A DNA stretch of 64,000 nucleotides from Gamarada debralockiae. Lineage: Eukaryota; Ascomycota; Leotiomycetes; Helotiales; Hyphodiscaceae. How positions within the stretch are numbered: the first letter of the stretch is position 1; every line of letters begins with the position of its first letter. Both the position numbers and the translations under genes were made by a program. Of this stretch, positions 44,456 to 57,700 are shown piece after piece. The DNA lies in NCBI GenBank assembly GCA_002803225.1, contig NXFV01001259.1:1-64000 (forward strand). Direction: 5' to 3'. The notes under the pieces are model-generated. The model saw only the letters and a list, made by a program, of their open reading frames with translations, did not search any database and was not told where the DNA came from.

Positions 44456-44681
44456 GGGATCGGCATGGGAGTAAGGTAATGTATTGGGAGGTTAAGAAAA
44501 GGCATACGGGGCCGGCAAGGGCACAGGGAAACAAATTGAAACAAGCTATATGGCAGCGCACACGTTCACACTTAGGATACTTTATTGAGCATTGATTTTA
44601 ATCCTTCACACCATACTGTACAAGTAAATTTACGCTTGCCGTGCTATGCCAGAATATTCCAACAACCGCCCATTCCATATA
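44456..44681. other. Convergent 3' flanks
   Basis: Short region between the stops of the sulfotransferase-like gene and the mitochondrial gene. No gene is seen. Confidence 0.5.
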
Positions 44682-45589
44682 TTACACAGTAACCTGCTCC
44701 TCCGGCTTTTTCTTCCCCGCAACCTCCGCCGCCGCCGCAACAGCCTCCCCATAAACAGACTCCACTCTCCCACCCTCCAACACATCATGAATGACATTAG
44801 GCGGCCACCCGCTCGCAAACTCAGCATTCAGCAAATCCCTCCACCTCACCTCCACCACAACATTTTCCGTCTCCTGTATCCATTTCTTCTTAGTAACTTC
44901 CTCCCCCTCCTTATTCACCTCCTTATTCTCTTCCCATCTGCCCCTTTTCCCATTCACCAAAAGCCCAATTTCGTCACCCAAAGGCTGGCCAATACTCGTC
45001 AGAACCTTAGATATATCCGCTACGGAATTGGCTTTTTGATCCATGAGTTTCCTTCCGCGGGCTTTTTTCGACAGAGGCTTGATCTTGGTGCTGCCGTCTT
45101 CGTAGGCGACTTCTTCCGTCATGGAGGAGGGGTCCCAACGTGTTTCGTGCAGACGGCGGAGCTCGCGCAGTTTTTGGAAGGTGGTGAGGCCTAGGTAGCC
45201 GTAGCCTGGTGGGAAGGAGATAGTTGCGAGGGGAGACCAGAGGTCTTTTCTGAGAGCTCGCGGGACGGTTTTCTTGCCGTTGAAGGGGAGTTGGCGGAGG
45301 GCGTCGTTGTTCTGGGGGTTGTGTTAGCTACTGCAAAGACGGGGTGGGCACCATTCTAGCTGGCAAATACAAGGCTGGACCCAATTGAGGAAGGAGAATG
45401 TACCTTCATAGTTTTCGTCAAGGAATACACAACCTGGTTTGTCTGCAAGTGGTTGTAGACAAATATTTGCCGGCCATGTTCTGGCTTCACCTTCTTCGGC
45501 CGCGGTAAGGTCGTCGTTGAGGCATGCCGTACTTTATGTGCCGTAAATACGAGATGCCGTATCATATCAGTTGTGGATCTGACGCTCAT
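44682..45589 (-). CDS. MHR1: Mhr1 / mitochondrial ribosomal protein mL67
   Basis: Two exons, 45589-45404 and 45311-44682, joined in phase 0 by a 92-base intron, give 271 residues. Mhr1-type proteins act in mitochondrial DNA recombination and transcription, and the fungal protein is also a large-subunit mitoribosome component (mL67). Signatures are QIFVYNHLQTNQVVYSLTKT, LRQLPFNGKKTVPRALRKDL and WSPLATISF, followed by KLRELRRLHETRW. The N terminus (MSVRSTTDMIRHLVFTAHKV, basic and nearly without acidic residues) suits mitochondrial import. The C-terminal half is charged with a Glu-rich tail. The promoter is shared divergently with HSP104, 425 bases between starts. The opposite-strand 182-residue frame is a shadow. 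Confidence 0.85.
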
Positions 45590-46014
45590 TCTGGGCGGTT
45601 GGAGCTGGGGAAGCTGTCAATGGCTTCTCGGTATGGCATCCAAATTCGATGTTCGCGAATTCCATTATTTCGCGCTAGTTGAATTGTGGCAATAGTGCAT
45701 AAATTGTCATGTGATTTATGCGGGGGGAAGCTTCTGGTGCCATCTAGAAACAACCAGAGGGTGCATGATGTAACTAGATAACACCAGGTGATTCATGAAA
45801 AATCTGATGTTGTATACAAATTTTGGGATCGAGAGTATATATTCTCGAATCTTTATTCTCACACCACTTCATCTTCAGTCATCTACAAACTCAATCCAAT
45901 TCACTGTGTGAAGTACACCGAGTAGAAAGGGCCTTGAAATTGCCCCGCCATACGATTGAACAAACGCACATACACAAATTTCACGACTGATCAGACATTG
46001 ATCGATTCAACAGA
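45590..46014. promoter_or_regulatory. Divergent MHR1-HSP104 promoter with heat-shock elements
   Basis: There are three candidate heat-shock elements. 45652-45659 reads TTCgcGAA and continues ttCC. 45727-45734 reads GAAgcTTC, with GAA again at 45747-45749. 45842-45854 reads TTCtcGAAtcTTT, missing only the last C of a three-unit nTTCnnGAAnnTTCn array. Heat-shock factor binds such arrays, and HSP104 is a classic target. Whether MHR1 responds too is not known. Confidence 0.6.
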
Positions 46015-48880
46015 ATGTCTACATCAAGCATGAACTTCACGGACAGAGCCTCCAAGGCTCTGTCTGATGCCATGCAAGTAGCAGAGCAACACGATCATCC
46101 TCAGTTGCTACCCCTCCAGTATGTAATTAAATTACCCCGACTCCCCTCATCTTTCTTATCGAGTAACTGCTAACTTCGAAAGTCTCGCGCTCTCTCTCCT
46201 CGACCCCACACCAGACGAATCTAAAGACCAACAACAAACCACCAACGCTTCCCACTCCTCCTCCTCGCAATCCCTCTTCCGCCAAGTCGTCGAACGCGCC
46301 CATGGCGACCCCCAATCATTTCAACGGGCCCTCAAAAAGTCAATCGTCCGACTTCCCAGTCAAAATCCCCCGCCGGAGCAAATCTCCATGGCACCTTCAT
46401 TCACCAAGGTCTTGCGCGCCGCGCAAGACTTGCAAAAGACACAGAAGGATTCCTATATTGCGGTTGATCATCTGATTTTGGCGGTGGTGCAGGACCCAAG
46501 CGTGCAGGTTGCGTTAAAGGAAGGAAATATGCCAAATGTGAAGCCATTGCAGGATGCTGTTCAGCAAATCAGAGGCACACGGAGAGTGGATTCGAAGACG
46601 GCGGATGCGGAAGAGGAACATGAGAATTTGAAGAAGTTTACGGTGGATATGACTGCCTTGGCCAGAGAAGGAAAGATGGATCCCGTTATTGGTCGAGAGG
46701 AGGAGATTCGACGAGTCATTCGAATTCTCTCTCGACGAACGAAGAATAATCCGGTGCTGATTGGAGAGCCTGGTGTGGGAAAGACGACTGTTGTTGAAGG
46801 TCTTGCCCAGCGAATCGTCAACTTGGATGTCCCAGACAACCTGGCGGCATGCAAACTCCTCTCCCTCGACGTTAGCTCCATTGTTGCAGGCAGCAAATAT
46901 AGAGGTGAATTCGAGGAGCGAATGAAGGGTATCCTGAAGGAGATCGAGGAGACAAAGGAGATGATCGTTCTCTTCGTCGATGAGATGCATCTTCTGATGG
47001 GCGCTGGATCAAGCGGTGAAGGTGGAATGGACGCTGCCAATATGTTGAAGCCTATGTTGGCTCGAGGCCAACTTCACTGCATCGGCGCTACTACCCTCGC
47101 CGAATACCGCAAGTACATCGAGAAGGACGCAGCCTTCGAACGTCGTTTCCAGCAAGTTATTGTCAAGGAACCGACTGTCTCGGAAACAATCTCAATTCTC
47201 CGAGGTCTGAAGGAGAGATTCGAAGTACATCACGGTGTCAACATTTCCGACGGTGCGATTGTCACGGCTGCGACATTGGCTGCTCGATACCTCACCCAGA
47301 GACGTCTACCAGATTCTGCGGTCGATCTCATTGATGAAGCTGCTGCTGCTGTCAGAGTCGCCCGAGAATCACAACCAGAAATTCTCGACTCGTTAGACCG
47401 AAAGCTCCGACAGTTGAAGATTGAGATTCACGCCTTGTCACGAGAGAAAGATGATGCTTCTAAAGCACGTCTTGCACAAGCCAAGCAAGACGCCAGCAAC
47501 GTTGAGGAAGAACTTCGACCTCTTCGCGAGAAATACGAAAGCGAACGAGCACGAGGTAAGGCCATTCAGGAGGCGAAGCAAAAACTCGACCAATTGAGAG
47601 TCAAGAAGGACGAGGCCACTCGTATGGGTGATGACAGCCGTGCTGCTGATTTGCAGTACTATGCCATTCCAGAACAAGAGGCATTCATCAAAAGTCTTGA
47701 GAAGGAGAAGAAGGCCGCAGATGCTGCTTTGAGCAATTCCAGCAACCCCGACTCCGGCGGATCTCTCATTACCGACGTTGTTGGCCCAGACCAGATCAAC
47801 GAGATCGTTGCTCGAGCCACCGGAATCCCCGTCACAAGACTCAAGGCCACTGAGAAGGAGAAGCTCCTGAATATGGAGAAAGTCCTTGGCAAGATTGTTG
47901 TCGGCCAGAAGGAAGCTGTTCAGGCAGTGTCCAACGCTATTCGCCTTCAACGATCTGGACTCAGCAATCCGAACTCACCTCCCAGCTTCTTGTTCTGTGG
48001 TCCTTCCGGTACCGGTAAGACACTTCTCACGAAGGCTCTTGCTGAATTCCTCTTCGATGATCCGAAAGCCATGATTCGACTCGACATGTCCGAATATCAA
48101 GAGCGACACTCTCTCAGCCGAATGATTGGCGCGCCACCAGGATATGTTGGTCACGACGCAGGTGGACAACTTACCGAAGCACTTCGCCGCAGACCCTTTT
48201 CAATTCTCCTCTTTGATGAAGTTGAGAAGGCCGCGAAGGAAGTTCTCACCGTGCTCCTGCAACTCATGGATGACGGCCGAATTACCGATGGGCAAGGACG
48301 TGTCGTCGATGCACGCAACTGTATTGTCGTCATGACATCCAATCTCGGAGCCGAATACCTACAACGCCCGAACGCAGCCAATGGAAAGATCGACGAGACT
48401 ACAAGAAAGATGGTCGAGCAGGCACTTCAAGATTACTTCTTGCCCGAATTCCTCAACCGTATCAGCAAGACGGTCATCTTCAACCGTCTTACCAAGGCTG
48501 AGATCCGCAAGATTGTCGACGTACGACTTAGTGAGATCCAAAAGCGTCTCGAGGCCAACGGCAAGAACATCAAAATCGATTGCTCGCCTGCTGTCAAGGA
48601 TTACCTCGCAGCTGCTGGCTATTCTCCCGCATACGGTGCCAGACCACTAGCTCGGTTGATCGAGAAAGAAGTCCTGAACAGGCTCGCGGTCCTCTTACTC
48701 CGCGGCAGCGTCAAAGATGGAGAAGTCGCAAGAGTCGTGATGGAAGATGGCAGAATCACTGTGTTGCCAAACCACGAAGGCGAGTCAGAGGAGGACACAT
48801 CCGATTCCATGGATATCGATGACACGGATGTCGCTGATGTTCTTGGAGGAGATGATATGGAACTTGCTCTTTATGAGTAA
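46015..48880 (+). CDS. HSP104: Hsp104/ClpB-type disaggregase
   Basis: Exon 1 is 46015-46118, followed by a 64-base intron and exon 2 46183-48880, phase 2, giving 933 residues. This hexameric AAA+ machine pulls proteins out of aggregates with Hsp70/Hsp40, mainly in cytosol and nucleus. An N-terminal Clp_N domain ([18 protein letters not shown]..., about 5-150) precedes NBD1 with Walker [10 protein letters not shown] (about 229-237) and [12 protein letters not shown]. The middle coiled coil (about 410-530) follows. NBD2 has Walker A GPSGTGKT (about 640), [28 protein letters not shown] and sensor motifs through [14 protein letters not shown]. The acidic tail ends DDMELALYE, in place of the yeast DDLD TPR-binding end. 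The short spliced first exon supplies the true start; the ATG at 46388 is internal. Confidence 0.98.
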
Positions 48881-49925
48881 GGAATAAATGCTTATGCGAT
48901 ATGATTAATGATGTCATGATGGGTTGGATTTTTCATCGATTTCCTGCTAAGCATAGAGTTTGCATGAGTTAGGATATGCAGAGTAACTTCAGATTGTAGA
49001 GCCGTTATTTGGGTTAATGGGGAAAGCAAATAGGTACCAAAATACATAAAGCTTACAACAAACCTTCTTCACCTTGAGTGCCTGAACTTGCTCAGTGCGT
49101 TCCGTTCGTATTTAATAGATCCCAGTGGATATTGAAGTTGCATCTTGAGGTCTGTGCTCCTTTCAGGGTGCAGCACGTGATAGTGCCGCCAAGCTGTTGG
49201 AGCTGTGATGCGAAGTTTCATCCATTGTATGATCGCCTTCCCTTGTCGGATCGCCGATGCCGACTCGCCTTAACTTTCTCGGTCTACGATTCGTGGAAGT
49301 CGGTCTCTTTGCCCTCTCGTTTCATCTGATAACCAGATGCGGCTCTGCCAAGAGTTTGGTCTGTGACACGAGACGTTGAAAGATCGCTGGGACGATGCCA
49401 TCAGATCATCCACTTTCGCGAGCGCGCTCAGGAAATTAAGGCAAATGTCGGTTCGTACCGCCGGTTATGAAGGCCGAGGCGTCACATATACCTGCCTCAT
49501 ATCAGATGCCAAGATTATGTGAAGCGGCGTATTCATCTACTTGACATTGGGGCTCTGTTTGTCGGTGCTCTCGGACTGTGGCTCTCCACCTGAGTCCAAC
49601 AGGGCAAGATGAGACGGAGGAATTGGTGGTGGAGACTTTATGCAAGCGTGTGATCTGTGAGTGAATTTAATCGTGCAGAAGTGTGGACGATCACGATGCT
49701 ATAAGATCGGCTGATGTCCAGCCATTAATGTTTTGTTCTACAACAGCGCTCTGGTTTCTATTGCACTCTTTTCATTACTCTTCCAACCTTTACACGTTCT
49801 TTACACAGCTGCGCTGTCTTTCCCTTCAAACAGTCTTTCAAAACAAACTTATTTGCACTTTCTATTGTTTATATTCTTCTCTTTAAGAAACCACCAAAAC
49901 ACCAAAATCAAACAAATCAGTCATC
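48881..49925. other. Spacer and promoter of the Ala-rich secreted protein
   Basis: No supported gene. A motif-free plus frame lies at 49078-49329. The 49780-49925 stretch is a pyrimidine-rich leader ending CAAACAAATCAGTCATC before the ATG. Confidence 0.5.
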
Positions 49926-50569
49926 ATGAAGTTCTCTGTCCTCATCTCAACCTTCCTCTTCTCCCTCGCCATCGCGGCGCCCGCACCAAAGAAGTCCAAG
50001 GCCACTTCAACCTCCTCAGCCGTCGCAGCAGCAACTGCAGCCGCCAATAGCACTTCAACTGCCTCAACCGTCACGCCAGCAGCTGATGGATCCGTCTTGA
50101 CCGCTTCCACCTACAACGACATCCAGATCTCCTCCGGCACAGCAGGCGATGCCGAGACTCAAGCCAACGCTCTCTTCTCCGCCATTGACATGAACAATCT
50201 CGCGGGTGTGTCCGCTGCGGATCTCGCGGTTATCAAGGGCACACATGATGCCGCTGAGGATGCGGAGGTCAATGCTTTCAACCCTGCGATTGCGGCTGCC
50301 AGTGGAGATGCTGCTACTGCTCTTCAGGTATGTTCAGGTTTGAAATGGGGAGGTGATGAACAGGTGCTAACGGGAAACAGAACGGCAAGATAAAGAACAA
50401 GGTCCTCAAGCTTACCGCCGAAGTACTTGGAATCCAGATTGAGGCTGCGCAGGGAGGTTCCGACTCGGACCTGGCTGCTGAACAAACTAAGCTTGCCAAC
50501 AATATCAAGCTAGATACTGCGGCGGCAGGACAAGCTTCCACTGCTGTTTCTTTCGATGAATCTACTTAG
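49926..50569 (+). CDS. Ala-rich secreted protein without Cys
   Basis: Two exons, 49926-50327 and 50381-50569, in phase 0 with a 53-base intron, give 196 residues. MKFSVLISTFLFSLAIAAPA is a signal peptide. The mature protein begins with a Lys/Ser/Thr/Ala-rich linker, then an Ala/Asp-rich helical region (TQANALFSAIDMNNLAGVSA and IKGTHDAAEDAEVNAF), and continues after the intron with NGKIKNKVLKLTAEVLGI. I see no Cys in the mature part, unlike typical effectors. Such proteins occur in many ascomycetes as wall-bound or extracellular proteins of unknown role. Codon bias towards C-ending codons suggests strong expression. Reading through the intron would add about 20 wrong residues. Confidence 0.8.
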
Positions 50570-51089
50570 ACTGTTGTGAAGGAGAGGTGCATAGGGACAG
50601 CAAGGGGGAGTGAACGGGGAGTGGGCTCGGAGCCTGCTTGGTGGGGTATTTTGGGAGGGGGAAAGCCGGCGGGGTATTTGCTCATTGACTTATTGTACAT
50701 ATTGTGTGGTTATTAGATGCATACGAGGCTTAGTAAAGGCGGCCTTAATCACTAAATCAAAACGTGATTCTTTAAGCATGAACATTTATTCCAAGAAGTT
50801 TTTCTGAGACGTTGATATGATGATAGAATATGTGTTTTGGAGATCTTTATGCCATGATAAAGACCCTGGAAGCTGAAGGCCTCCCACTGTTGAGGTCTGG
50901 ATCTGATAGTTGTAAGGCCAATCCAAGTTTGACATAATGTCAAGTCCTTGCTTACTTGAGCTTCTATGCTTCGAGATGTGCAGAGATCTGGGGTGTCGGG
51001 TAAGACTTGGCGAATCTTCCATCGAGTCTCCTGTCGGCATCCCCTTCGTTTGATAACTCGTCGAGTCTCGCCATGTTCCTACTATAACC
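50570..51089. other. Convergent spacer
   Basis: 3' flanks of the secreted protein and NRDE-2 (minus). Frames at 50610-50807 and 50786-51100 (minus) have no motif. No gene is supported. Confidence 0.5.
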
Positions 51090-54000
51090 CTACCGTGCAA
51101 TGTCGATCCTCCTAAATTCCCCCCTCTCCCCTCCAGCTTCCAATTCCCTCACTTCATCGAACTTGTCCTCCAAATCGACATGAACCCTTAATCCCTTCTC
51201 ACCCATAACCCTCCAGGTGCCCTTCAGCTCTCCAAAGTCCACTTTCAACTTCTCAAAACCCACAATGTAAAGTTCTTTAGCCCAGGGGCAGGCCCGGAGC
51301 GCTCTATACCATATTTCTTTAATTTGTGACTTGAATTGAGTAATTCGGAAACAGTACAAGATGTAGAATCTCCATAATCCGGGAGATGATTTGGAGGTTT
51401 GGGCGGAGAGCGCATGCTCGAATGCCGCACGCACCGAATAGATAGTTCCGTGCATGATTTCGTAGTGTATTGCGAAGAGACGTGAGCTCAAAGTATCTTG
51501 GGAAGGAGTGAGGATGGTGGATGAGAGAATATTCCGAACGCGGTTACTATACAAAGCCCAGAGTCAGCAATTGCTCAATGGAGGTGAAGGATTGGAACTG
51601 GGCGATATTCATGAGTTCCAGGACTCATGAATCCGGGCCAGAATATACATGGGATAGACTTACTCTATTCGAAGACGTGATTCGTTGAAAGTGTATGAAC
51701 AAATGAAAATCGTATTTTGTGGGAAGAGAGTCAGGTAGTTGGTGAGATGTTCCCGTAAAAGTGCTGGTCGGAAGGGTCCAATTCGTGCGTGTTGAAGAAG
51801 GAGGCGAGTGGCGGATTGGAGGAAGAGCTCGTGGGAACTCGTGTCTGAGATATTGCGGTCCCTCAGAGTTTGTGTAAGGGTATGAGAGAAGCTTGTATAC
51901 ATAGTAAGAGCAGCAGTGATATTCCCTTGCGTGCTGGATTGTGTCTCGGTGGTTGAGCTTGAGGAGAGGTATTCGAGAAGTGCTAGACACTCGGCGTAAA
52001 TAATTGCGTAGCGTATTGAGCCAGTGTAGAGGTGATAGTCACGACGTTGTGACAAATGTTGTTTTGTTTTGAGTAACTGAAAAGGATTTGCACCAATCTC
52101 GTCGTTTTGAATACCAGATTCGATAGATAGGAGACGATTGAGAGCAGAAATATTGTCCCGTGCCTCGAGGTATGCCCAGATCCAGGATTTCCAGAGAAGT
52201 ATTGAAGCGTCTCGATCATTTTCAGGCATTGATTTGCTCATGTCGAGAGCCGCCGAGAAGACACTGTTCGCTACTTCTCTGTTTTCTCGGGACCATTCAA
52301 TCATGGCGTATGCGTTATAAAGCCGCAAACTAGATGGGTGGTGCTTGAGCAGGCTTTTCGAGATCTTTTTGATGGTTTCTGGCTCGTTTCGCCACTCGAA
52401 AGCCAGGTAGTACTCCGCTAGATCCTCTCTAAAATACGCCTGAAGGAGCTGCTTGAGAACGTTTCGCAAGAGCTTGTACTGTACCGGCCCATTGTCTCCC
52501 CCATAAATGTCTCGCCATGCTCGTATACTGTTGAACCAGGAAAGTCCAAACATCGACTCGGGCGAGTTCTGAAAATTCGACAAGGGAACGTTGAAGATAG
52601 ACGAAACATCTACTTGTCTTTCCCCATTAGAATCATCATCTCCTGGCGAATATTGACGTCCAATCCAAGCAGAGTCGCACTCAAGTAAGCTTTCTCCAAT
52701 GAATGGATCACTTGACCAGTCTCGTGAGGCTTTGGCAATGGAGTTCAAAGGCGGTAGGCGGCAGAAGAGAAGGAATGCGTTAAGGAGTGACATTCGCAGC
52801 TCATCAGATTCTCCTGGAAAGGATACGAGAAAATCTTTGATGTCCGAAGCCAGTATGACCCGGAAAGGGTCGTCTTCGACTACGTCATCCATCGTCCTAG
52901 CAGGCATGCGCGAGACTCTGGACCTTGTCTGTTCCGCCGTTGCCCAGCTTTCGAAGAGGTTTCTATTGTCCAACATGTTCCCTTCCTCATCATTCAGAGC
53001 ATCCGGCGCCTCCGATGCCACTTCATTCTCCACAAAGTGGCGCCAACCAAGTGAGCCATCTTCACCAATTCTTGGGACCTCACTTTCCCAGAACTCTTTG
53101 AAGAGTGCGACTTTCTCTGTTGAGTTTAATGGCGTGGGCGGAGCAAAGAAATTGAACTCAAGAAGCCCTTGCCATATCGCAACTGCTAACTCTGCGTACC
53201 CGGATTCATGTATGAATATCGTTAATCGTAGAAGGACATATACTATCTGTGGGTGGAAGGCGTGGCTAGCATCCGCTTCAGCAGCTTGAACTAAGAGCTT
53301 AATCCTCTGTACGAAAATGTCCCGTACTTCTTCATATTGAAACGTTCCGAATGTGGTCTGCCTGAAGTTCAGATAGCTCATCCATAGCACAAGACTGTCA
53401 ATATTGTCTTTCGCGATCTGCTCCCACTTTTCTGATTGAGCCTTGATCTCCCATATCTTTGCACCTTCGGTCATTAAACTGAGTAGGAGAGTCTCGCGGT
53501 CTTCCAACGTTTGAGCCTTTTCCAGTGCTTTTTCAAACATATGGATCTTGATGTCTGCAGTACTCCTAATCTCAGCATTGGTGGCCCGCCGCTGATCTGT
53601 TCGGATCAGAGTATCTTGGTGGTCAATCAAAGCAAGCCAGGCCGCAATATCATGAGGAGATTGCTCGACTTTTCGTGAAAGGTCGACAGTCCTTTGCCTC
53701 TCAGATGCACCAAGCTTAATCGTTCGGCCAGTCTCAGATCCTGAAGATTCGCTTTCTGTTGCATACTGGAAATGGTCATCCTCAGGCTCATTTCTAGCTT
53801 TTGCCTTCCCATGGATCGATCGGTAATTCGTCGCTCCGTCGTCCGAATCAGAACCATCTCCATCAATTCCTCTCTTCCGTTTCTTCCCACGGGAAGTTGT
53901 TAGAGGGACAAAGTCTACCTCGCCAACAAAGTCTTGGACTATGATCTCCGGGCGGATTTTCAAAAGCCGGGGCCGTTCCTTTTCGATCTTCGAAAAAATG

Positions 54001-54473
54001 TACTTCTCTCGATAACTAGACTTGAAATCCCTCCTATCATTCAAGACAATGCCTTTCTCATCTCCGTAATCCCTGTCAATCCTCACATACGGTGGCATGC
54101 CCAATACGCTTCCTGCTCCAGCGCGGTGGAATGGAGGGACACTGTATCGGTGGAGACTCCCATACACGAGATTCTTCACATCTCCCTTCTTATCAACAAT
54201 GAATATCTCAACGGTTTCATCCTTTGAAGGCGGTGATTTTCTTGTCTCGACAAGTTGTTCATGCCTTGAGGATGAATGTCGATCCTGTGATCTGTCTTGC
54301 CCGTGCTCCTTGTTGTGTGACTTGCGTGACCTGTGGCGACTCGTATTCTCTTCACGGCCATGCTGGTCTTTCTTGACTGTCGGTATGGCCTTTTCTTCGA
54401 CTTGTTCGGGGGCAGGTGGCTTTGGCCTAAAGCTGCCAAACTTGGGGATGGAGGAGGTCTTCGGCTCAGACAT
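51090..54473 (-). CDS. nrde2: NRDE-2 family protein
   Basis: Two exons, 54473-51664 and 51546-51090, joined in phase 2 by a 117-base intron, give 1088 residues. NRDE-2 proteins work in nuclear RNA silencing and exosome/MTR4-linked RNA control (C. elegans, human, S. pombe Nrl1). The N terminus (SIPKFGSFRPKPP, then Arg/His/Ser-rich) is typical, and residues 100-190 contain VYGSLHRYSVPPFHRAGAGS. From about 260 on, HAT-like helical repeats run to the end: LSRKVEQSPHDIAAWLALID, FEKALEKAQTLEDRETLLLS, VLWMSYLNFRQTTFGTFQYE, LWRFYILYCFRITQFKSQIK, WYRALRACPWAKELYIVGFE. The exact intron acceptor (TATAG at 51547) was fixed by phase. The promoter is shared with UTP10, 316 bases between starts, so the two nuclear RNA-processing genes may be co-regulated. 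Confidence 0.92.
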
Positions 54474-54789
54474 GGTGAGAACCTAGACCTGGGACTCGTT
54501 CATGCCATTCCGAGTTCCAAGTACTTCCTAGCCTTCGGTCGCTCCGTTTCGATGGTTCAGACGCCGTGAACGAGTGAGGAAGGGAAAATGGCTGGGTGTT
54601 TTCTTTGGCAAGCCGACACGTGATTGGTGTTTGGCGGAAGATGTCAGCCTCGCACTAGCAGGGGTGCAGTTTTAGGGTCCGGCTAAGAAAAAAAGTCAAA
54701 GATGCGAAGATGTCGATAATGGATGCAGACCGCAGGCGAAAAAAATCCCCAATGTCTTGTCTTTTCTCAACTCATTGACAACATTCGCA
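54474..54789. promoter_or_regulatory. Divergent NRDE2-UTP10 promoter
   Basis: 316 bases between two start codons pointing apart, with no other gene. It contains an ACACGTGATTGG stretch near 54617 (E-box core, with ATTGG = inverted CCAAT) and a purine tract at 54737-54745. No specific factor can be assigned. Confidence 0.45.
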
Positions 54790-57700
54790 ATGGCGTCCTC
54801 TTTGGCAGGCCAGTTGTCACAAATCGCGGCGAAGTCAACAAATGCCTTAAACCTCAAAGCGCAAAAGGCCGCACATTCAAAATCCCTGATATTCGAACCT
54901 AGAGTCGCGGCGTCGCAAAGTTTCGAAACTATCTACACATTATGTCACGAAGGTTTTCAAGAATTGTGTCGTCTGGATGGAAAATTCCTGGAGTTTCAGA
55001 GAAACATCTTCAGCGAGCAAAGCCAAGCAGAAGACCGAACTCAAATGACAGCCGATGAGAACTCGGAGCTTGACAAGAAACTGGAAGCATTTCTGGGCCT
55101 GGTTGGTGAACGTTTAAGGTTGAATCCGGCAATCAAGGCTGTGGAATGGCTGGTTAGGAGATTTAGGTATATCTTAAGCCAATGTGTTATATAGTAATAT
55201 ACTGACGAATCGATGTAGAATCCACGAGTATAATACATCCTTCTTCTTAACGACGTTCCTACCCTATCACACTCTTCCAATTTTCACCGTCCTCTTGTCC
55301 ATACTTCCTGCGAATATTCCGGATCAATACAAGTTCCTCCACCCCTATATACGGTCTCTGATCCAGCCGCCAAGACACACCTTCGTCCAAGCCGTTACGA
55401 ATAACCAGCAATTTGCCTCCACTCTTAATACCTATGTACTTCGAATAAGCAAAATAGGACAGCACTATCAGGCTCTACTTGCCTTCTGGGCTGGCATTAT
55501 TACAGAAGCCACGAGCGGTATGCTGGACAAGGCTCGATCGGGGAGGAGAGGCGTTCAACAACAAAACGAGCAAGACGTTATTTTGAGATTGTTGCCCATG
55601 TTGAACGAAGGTCTAGCAATGAAGAAGGTTCCCGATCTTCGCAGGGGTTGTTACATGCTGCTTGTGGTCATGGCTTCCAAAGGAGGACTGGACGACAAGC
55701 TACTTACGGCGATGATGGAAGCCATTGTCCTTGGGTGGACCTCAGACACTACGTTGCCTGGACTTGTTTGCCTGACAGCCCTGGCACAACATAGGGGCGC
55801 GAAGCAACTCCCAAAACGACTCACGAAGGAATTATTGAAGATTCAAGATCTTCCAAGCCTGCTCGTTGAGCTTTCGAAGCAGAGACGTGTTGACAAGCTT
55901 GCTAATGGGCTTTGTCTTGCACTTGTCAACCGACTACGCAAAAATGGAGACGTAAATGGGCTACCAATACTTGAGCAAGTTATTCAAAATCAATTGTTGA
56001 GTGATGCCCAGGCTGCAGTAATTGTCAAAGACTTATTGCTTGCTGCACACCAGATTGATGGCAGCTCCGACGCGGACGGTCAAGTGCGGTCTCATCTTGC
56101 CATGTCACTTGTTACTCTCACCCAACTGCCGGGGAATGTAGGTTCTGTAATTCAGAAAGCCTTGAAGGAAACGGAGGTCGATATGGATGAGCTGGAAATG
56201 AAGTTACATACGATATTTCGACGTGAGGAGCTACCAGCACCAACTTCTGAAGATGTGGATATGGGAGATGCTCCAGTTAGCGCCCATAGTCTCTCAAAAC
56301 GACTCGAACAGCTTCCCAAACGGACAACCACTGAGTCTTCGTTCTTGTCTCACGATCCGTCGCACATCTATACGAATTTATGCCAAGCTTTTCTACTCTC
56401 GACTGCCAACGCCACGGATATCAATATATTCGACGAAACTCCAATTCTACGACGCGATTCCGCCTTAGAAGACACTTTGTACCTGAGCTTTTACATGAAA
56501 ACCTGGTGTGGGCCACATCCAGTTATGGCTCGAGCATCGGCTCTTCAAATGGCGACGAGATACTTGTCTAACAGCAAAAGCTCGAACGTGGATGTTCAAG
56601 CTATAATTCCATATGCGGTTGCCGCCCTAGGGGATCCTGCAATAAAGGTACGCCGAGCCGCTGCAGAACTCCTCATCGCTATGGAACATATGTACCCCGG
56701 CAGCGTTGAATCAAAGAAGAGCGCAAGGCAGTTTCGCCAGTGGGCATCTGACGATATATACGGGCCCGGAAATGGGCAGACACAGGAGCTCAAATGGCTT
56801 TCTCTCGATGTTGTTATTCGCCTCCTCCGAGAATTACTCATTCCTGCCCTGGAGGAATGTGTGCTCGACAGAAAGCATATCGAAGCTGTACTTCAGAAGT
56901 CCCTAGATAGTCCTCGCAGCTCCGAAAGCCCGAAGAAAACCGAATCAGGACGTCTCCCACAAGCTGCTCGAGCTTCTATCTTCGCTTTCCTAGCGGGCCA
57001 TGCCGTCCATACACCTATGTTGTCAGCGAAGCTGAGATTGCTGGCCTCACTCAATCAGATCCGCAGTGTTGCGAACACATCGAGAACAAAGCTTTTACTA
57101 CCAGTTCTTCAAAGATGGGCATCTCTCAGCCAATCAGAGGCACTCAGACAATGCAAAGAAGAGCTGCTTGACTCAAGCGAATTTGATGACCAGGCAGTTG
57201 CGACAGTGACTGCAAATGACAAGGAGGGCCTTCAATTTTTGACCACCATTATCAATGGAGAAGTCCGAGCAGAGCGAGAGGCTCTTATAGCTGCGGTATT
57301 TAGAAGACTCCGAGCCATGTGGTCCTCCTTGAAAGGCGAGCTTCGATTACTTACTGCGCAAATGCTATTGGACATATCACAATCTTCCCCTGAAGAGCCC
57401 AACCATCACGAAACAGCTTCGGATGCCTCCGCGGAGCTATTACGAACGGTACCGCTCTCGACCGATATTCTCCTCTCATTTCTGGCTCAGCTTCCAACAG
57501 CTGCCAAATTAGCTGACAAGCCTCCTGCTACAAAGCGGCGCCGAACCAGTCATGGTGAGGTAGCCAGAACTCCCCTGCAGGATTCGAAGCAACTCACTGC
57601 GGCCATCAAGAAGGTCACCTTCGTTCTGCAGCTCATTGACAGCTCGGATCCTGGTTCTCATCCGGAGCTTTTGAAAGATCTCTTCAATATCTTGGCAGAA

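Noticed and set aside
44646..45194. 182-residue plus-strand frame
   Set aside because: Antisense to the second exon of MHR1, which has clear family motifs and a consistent splice.
46388..46390. ATG at 46388 as the HSP104 start
   Set aside because: It would remove most of the Clp_N domain. The spliced first exon at 46015-46118 restores the conserved N terminus.
52699..53289. 196-residue plus-strand frame
   Set aside because: Antisense within the intact NRDE-2 coding region; no motif.
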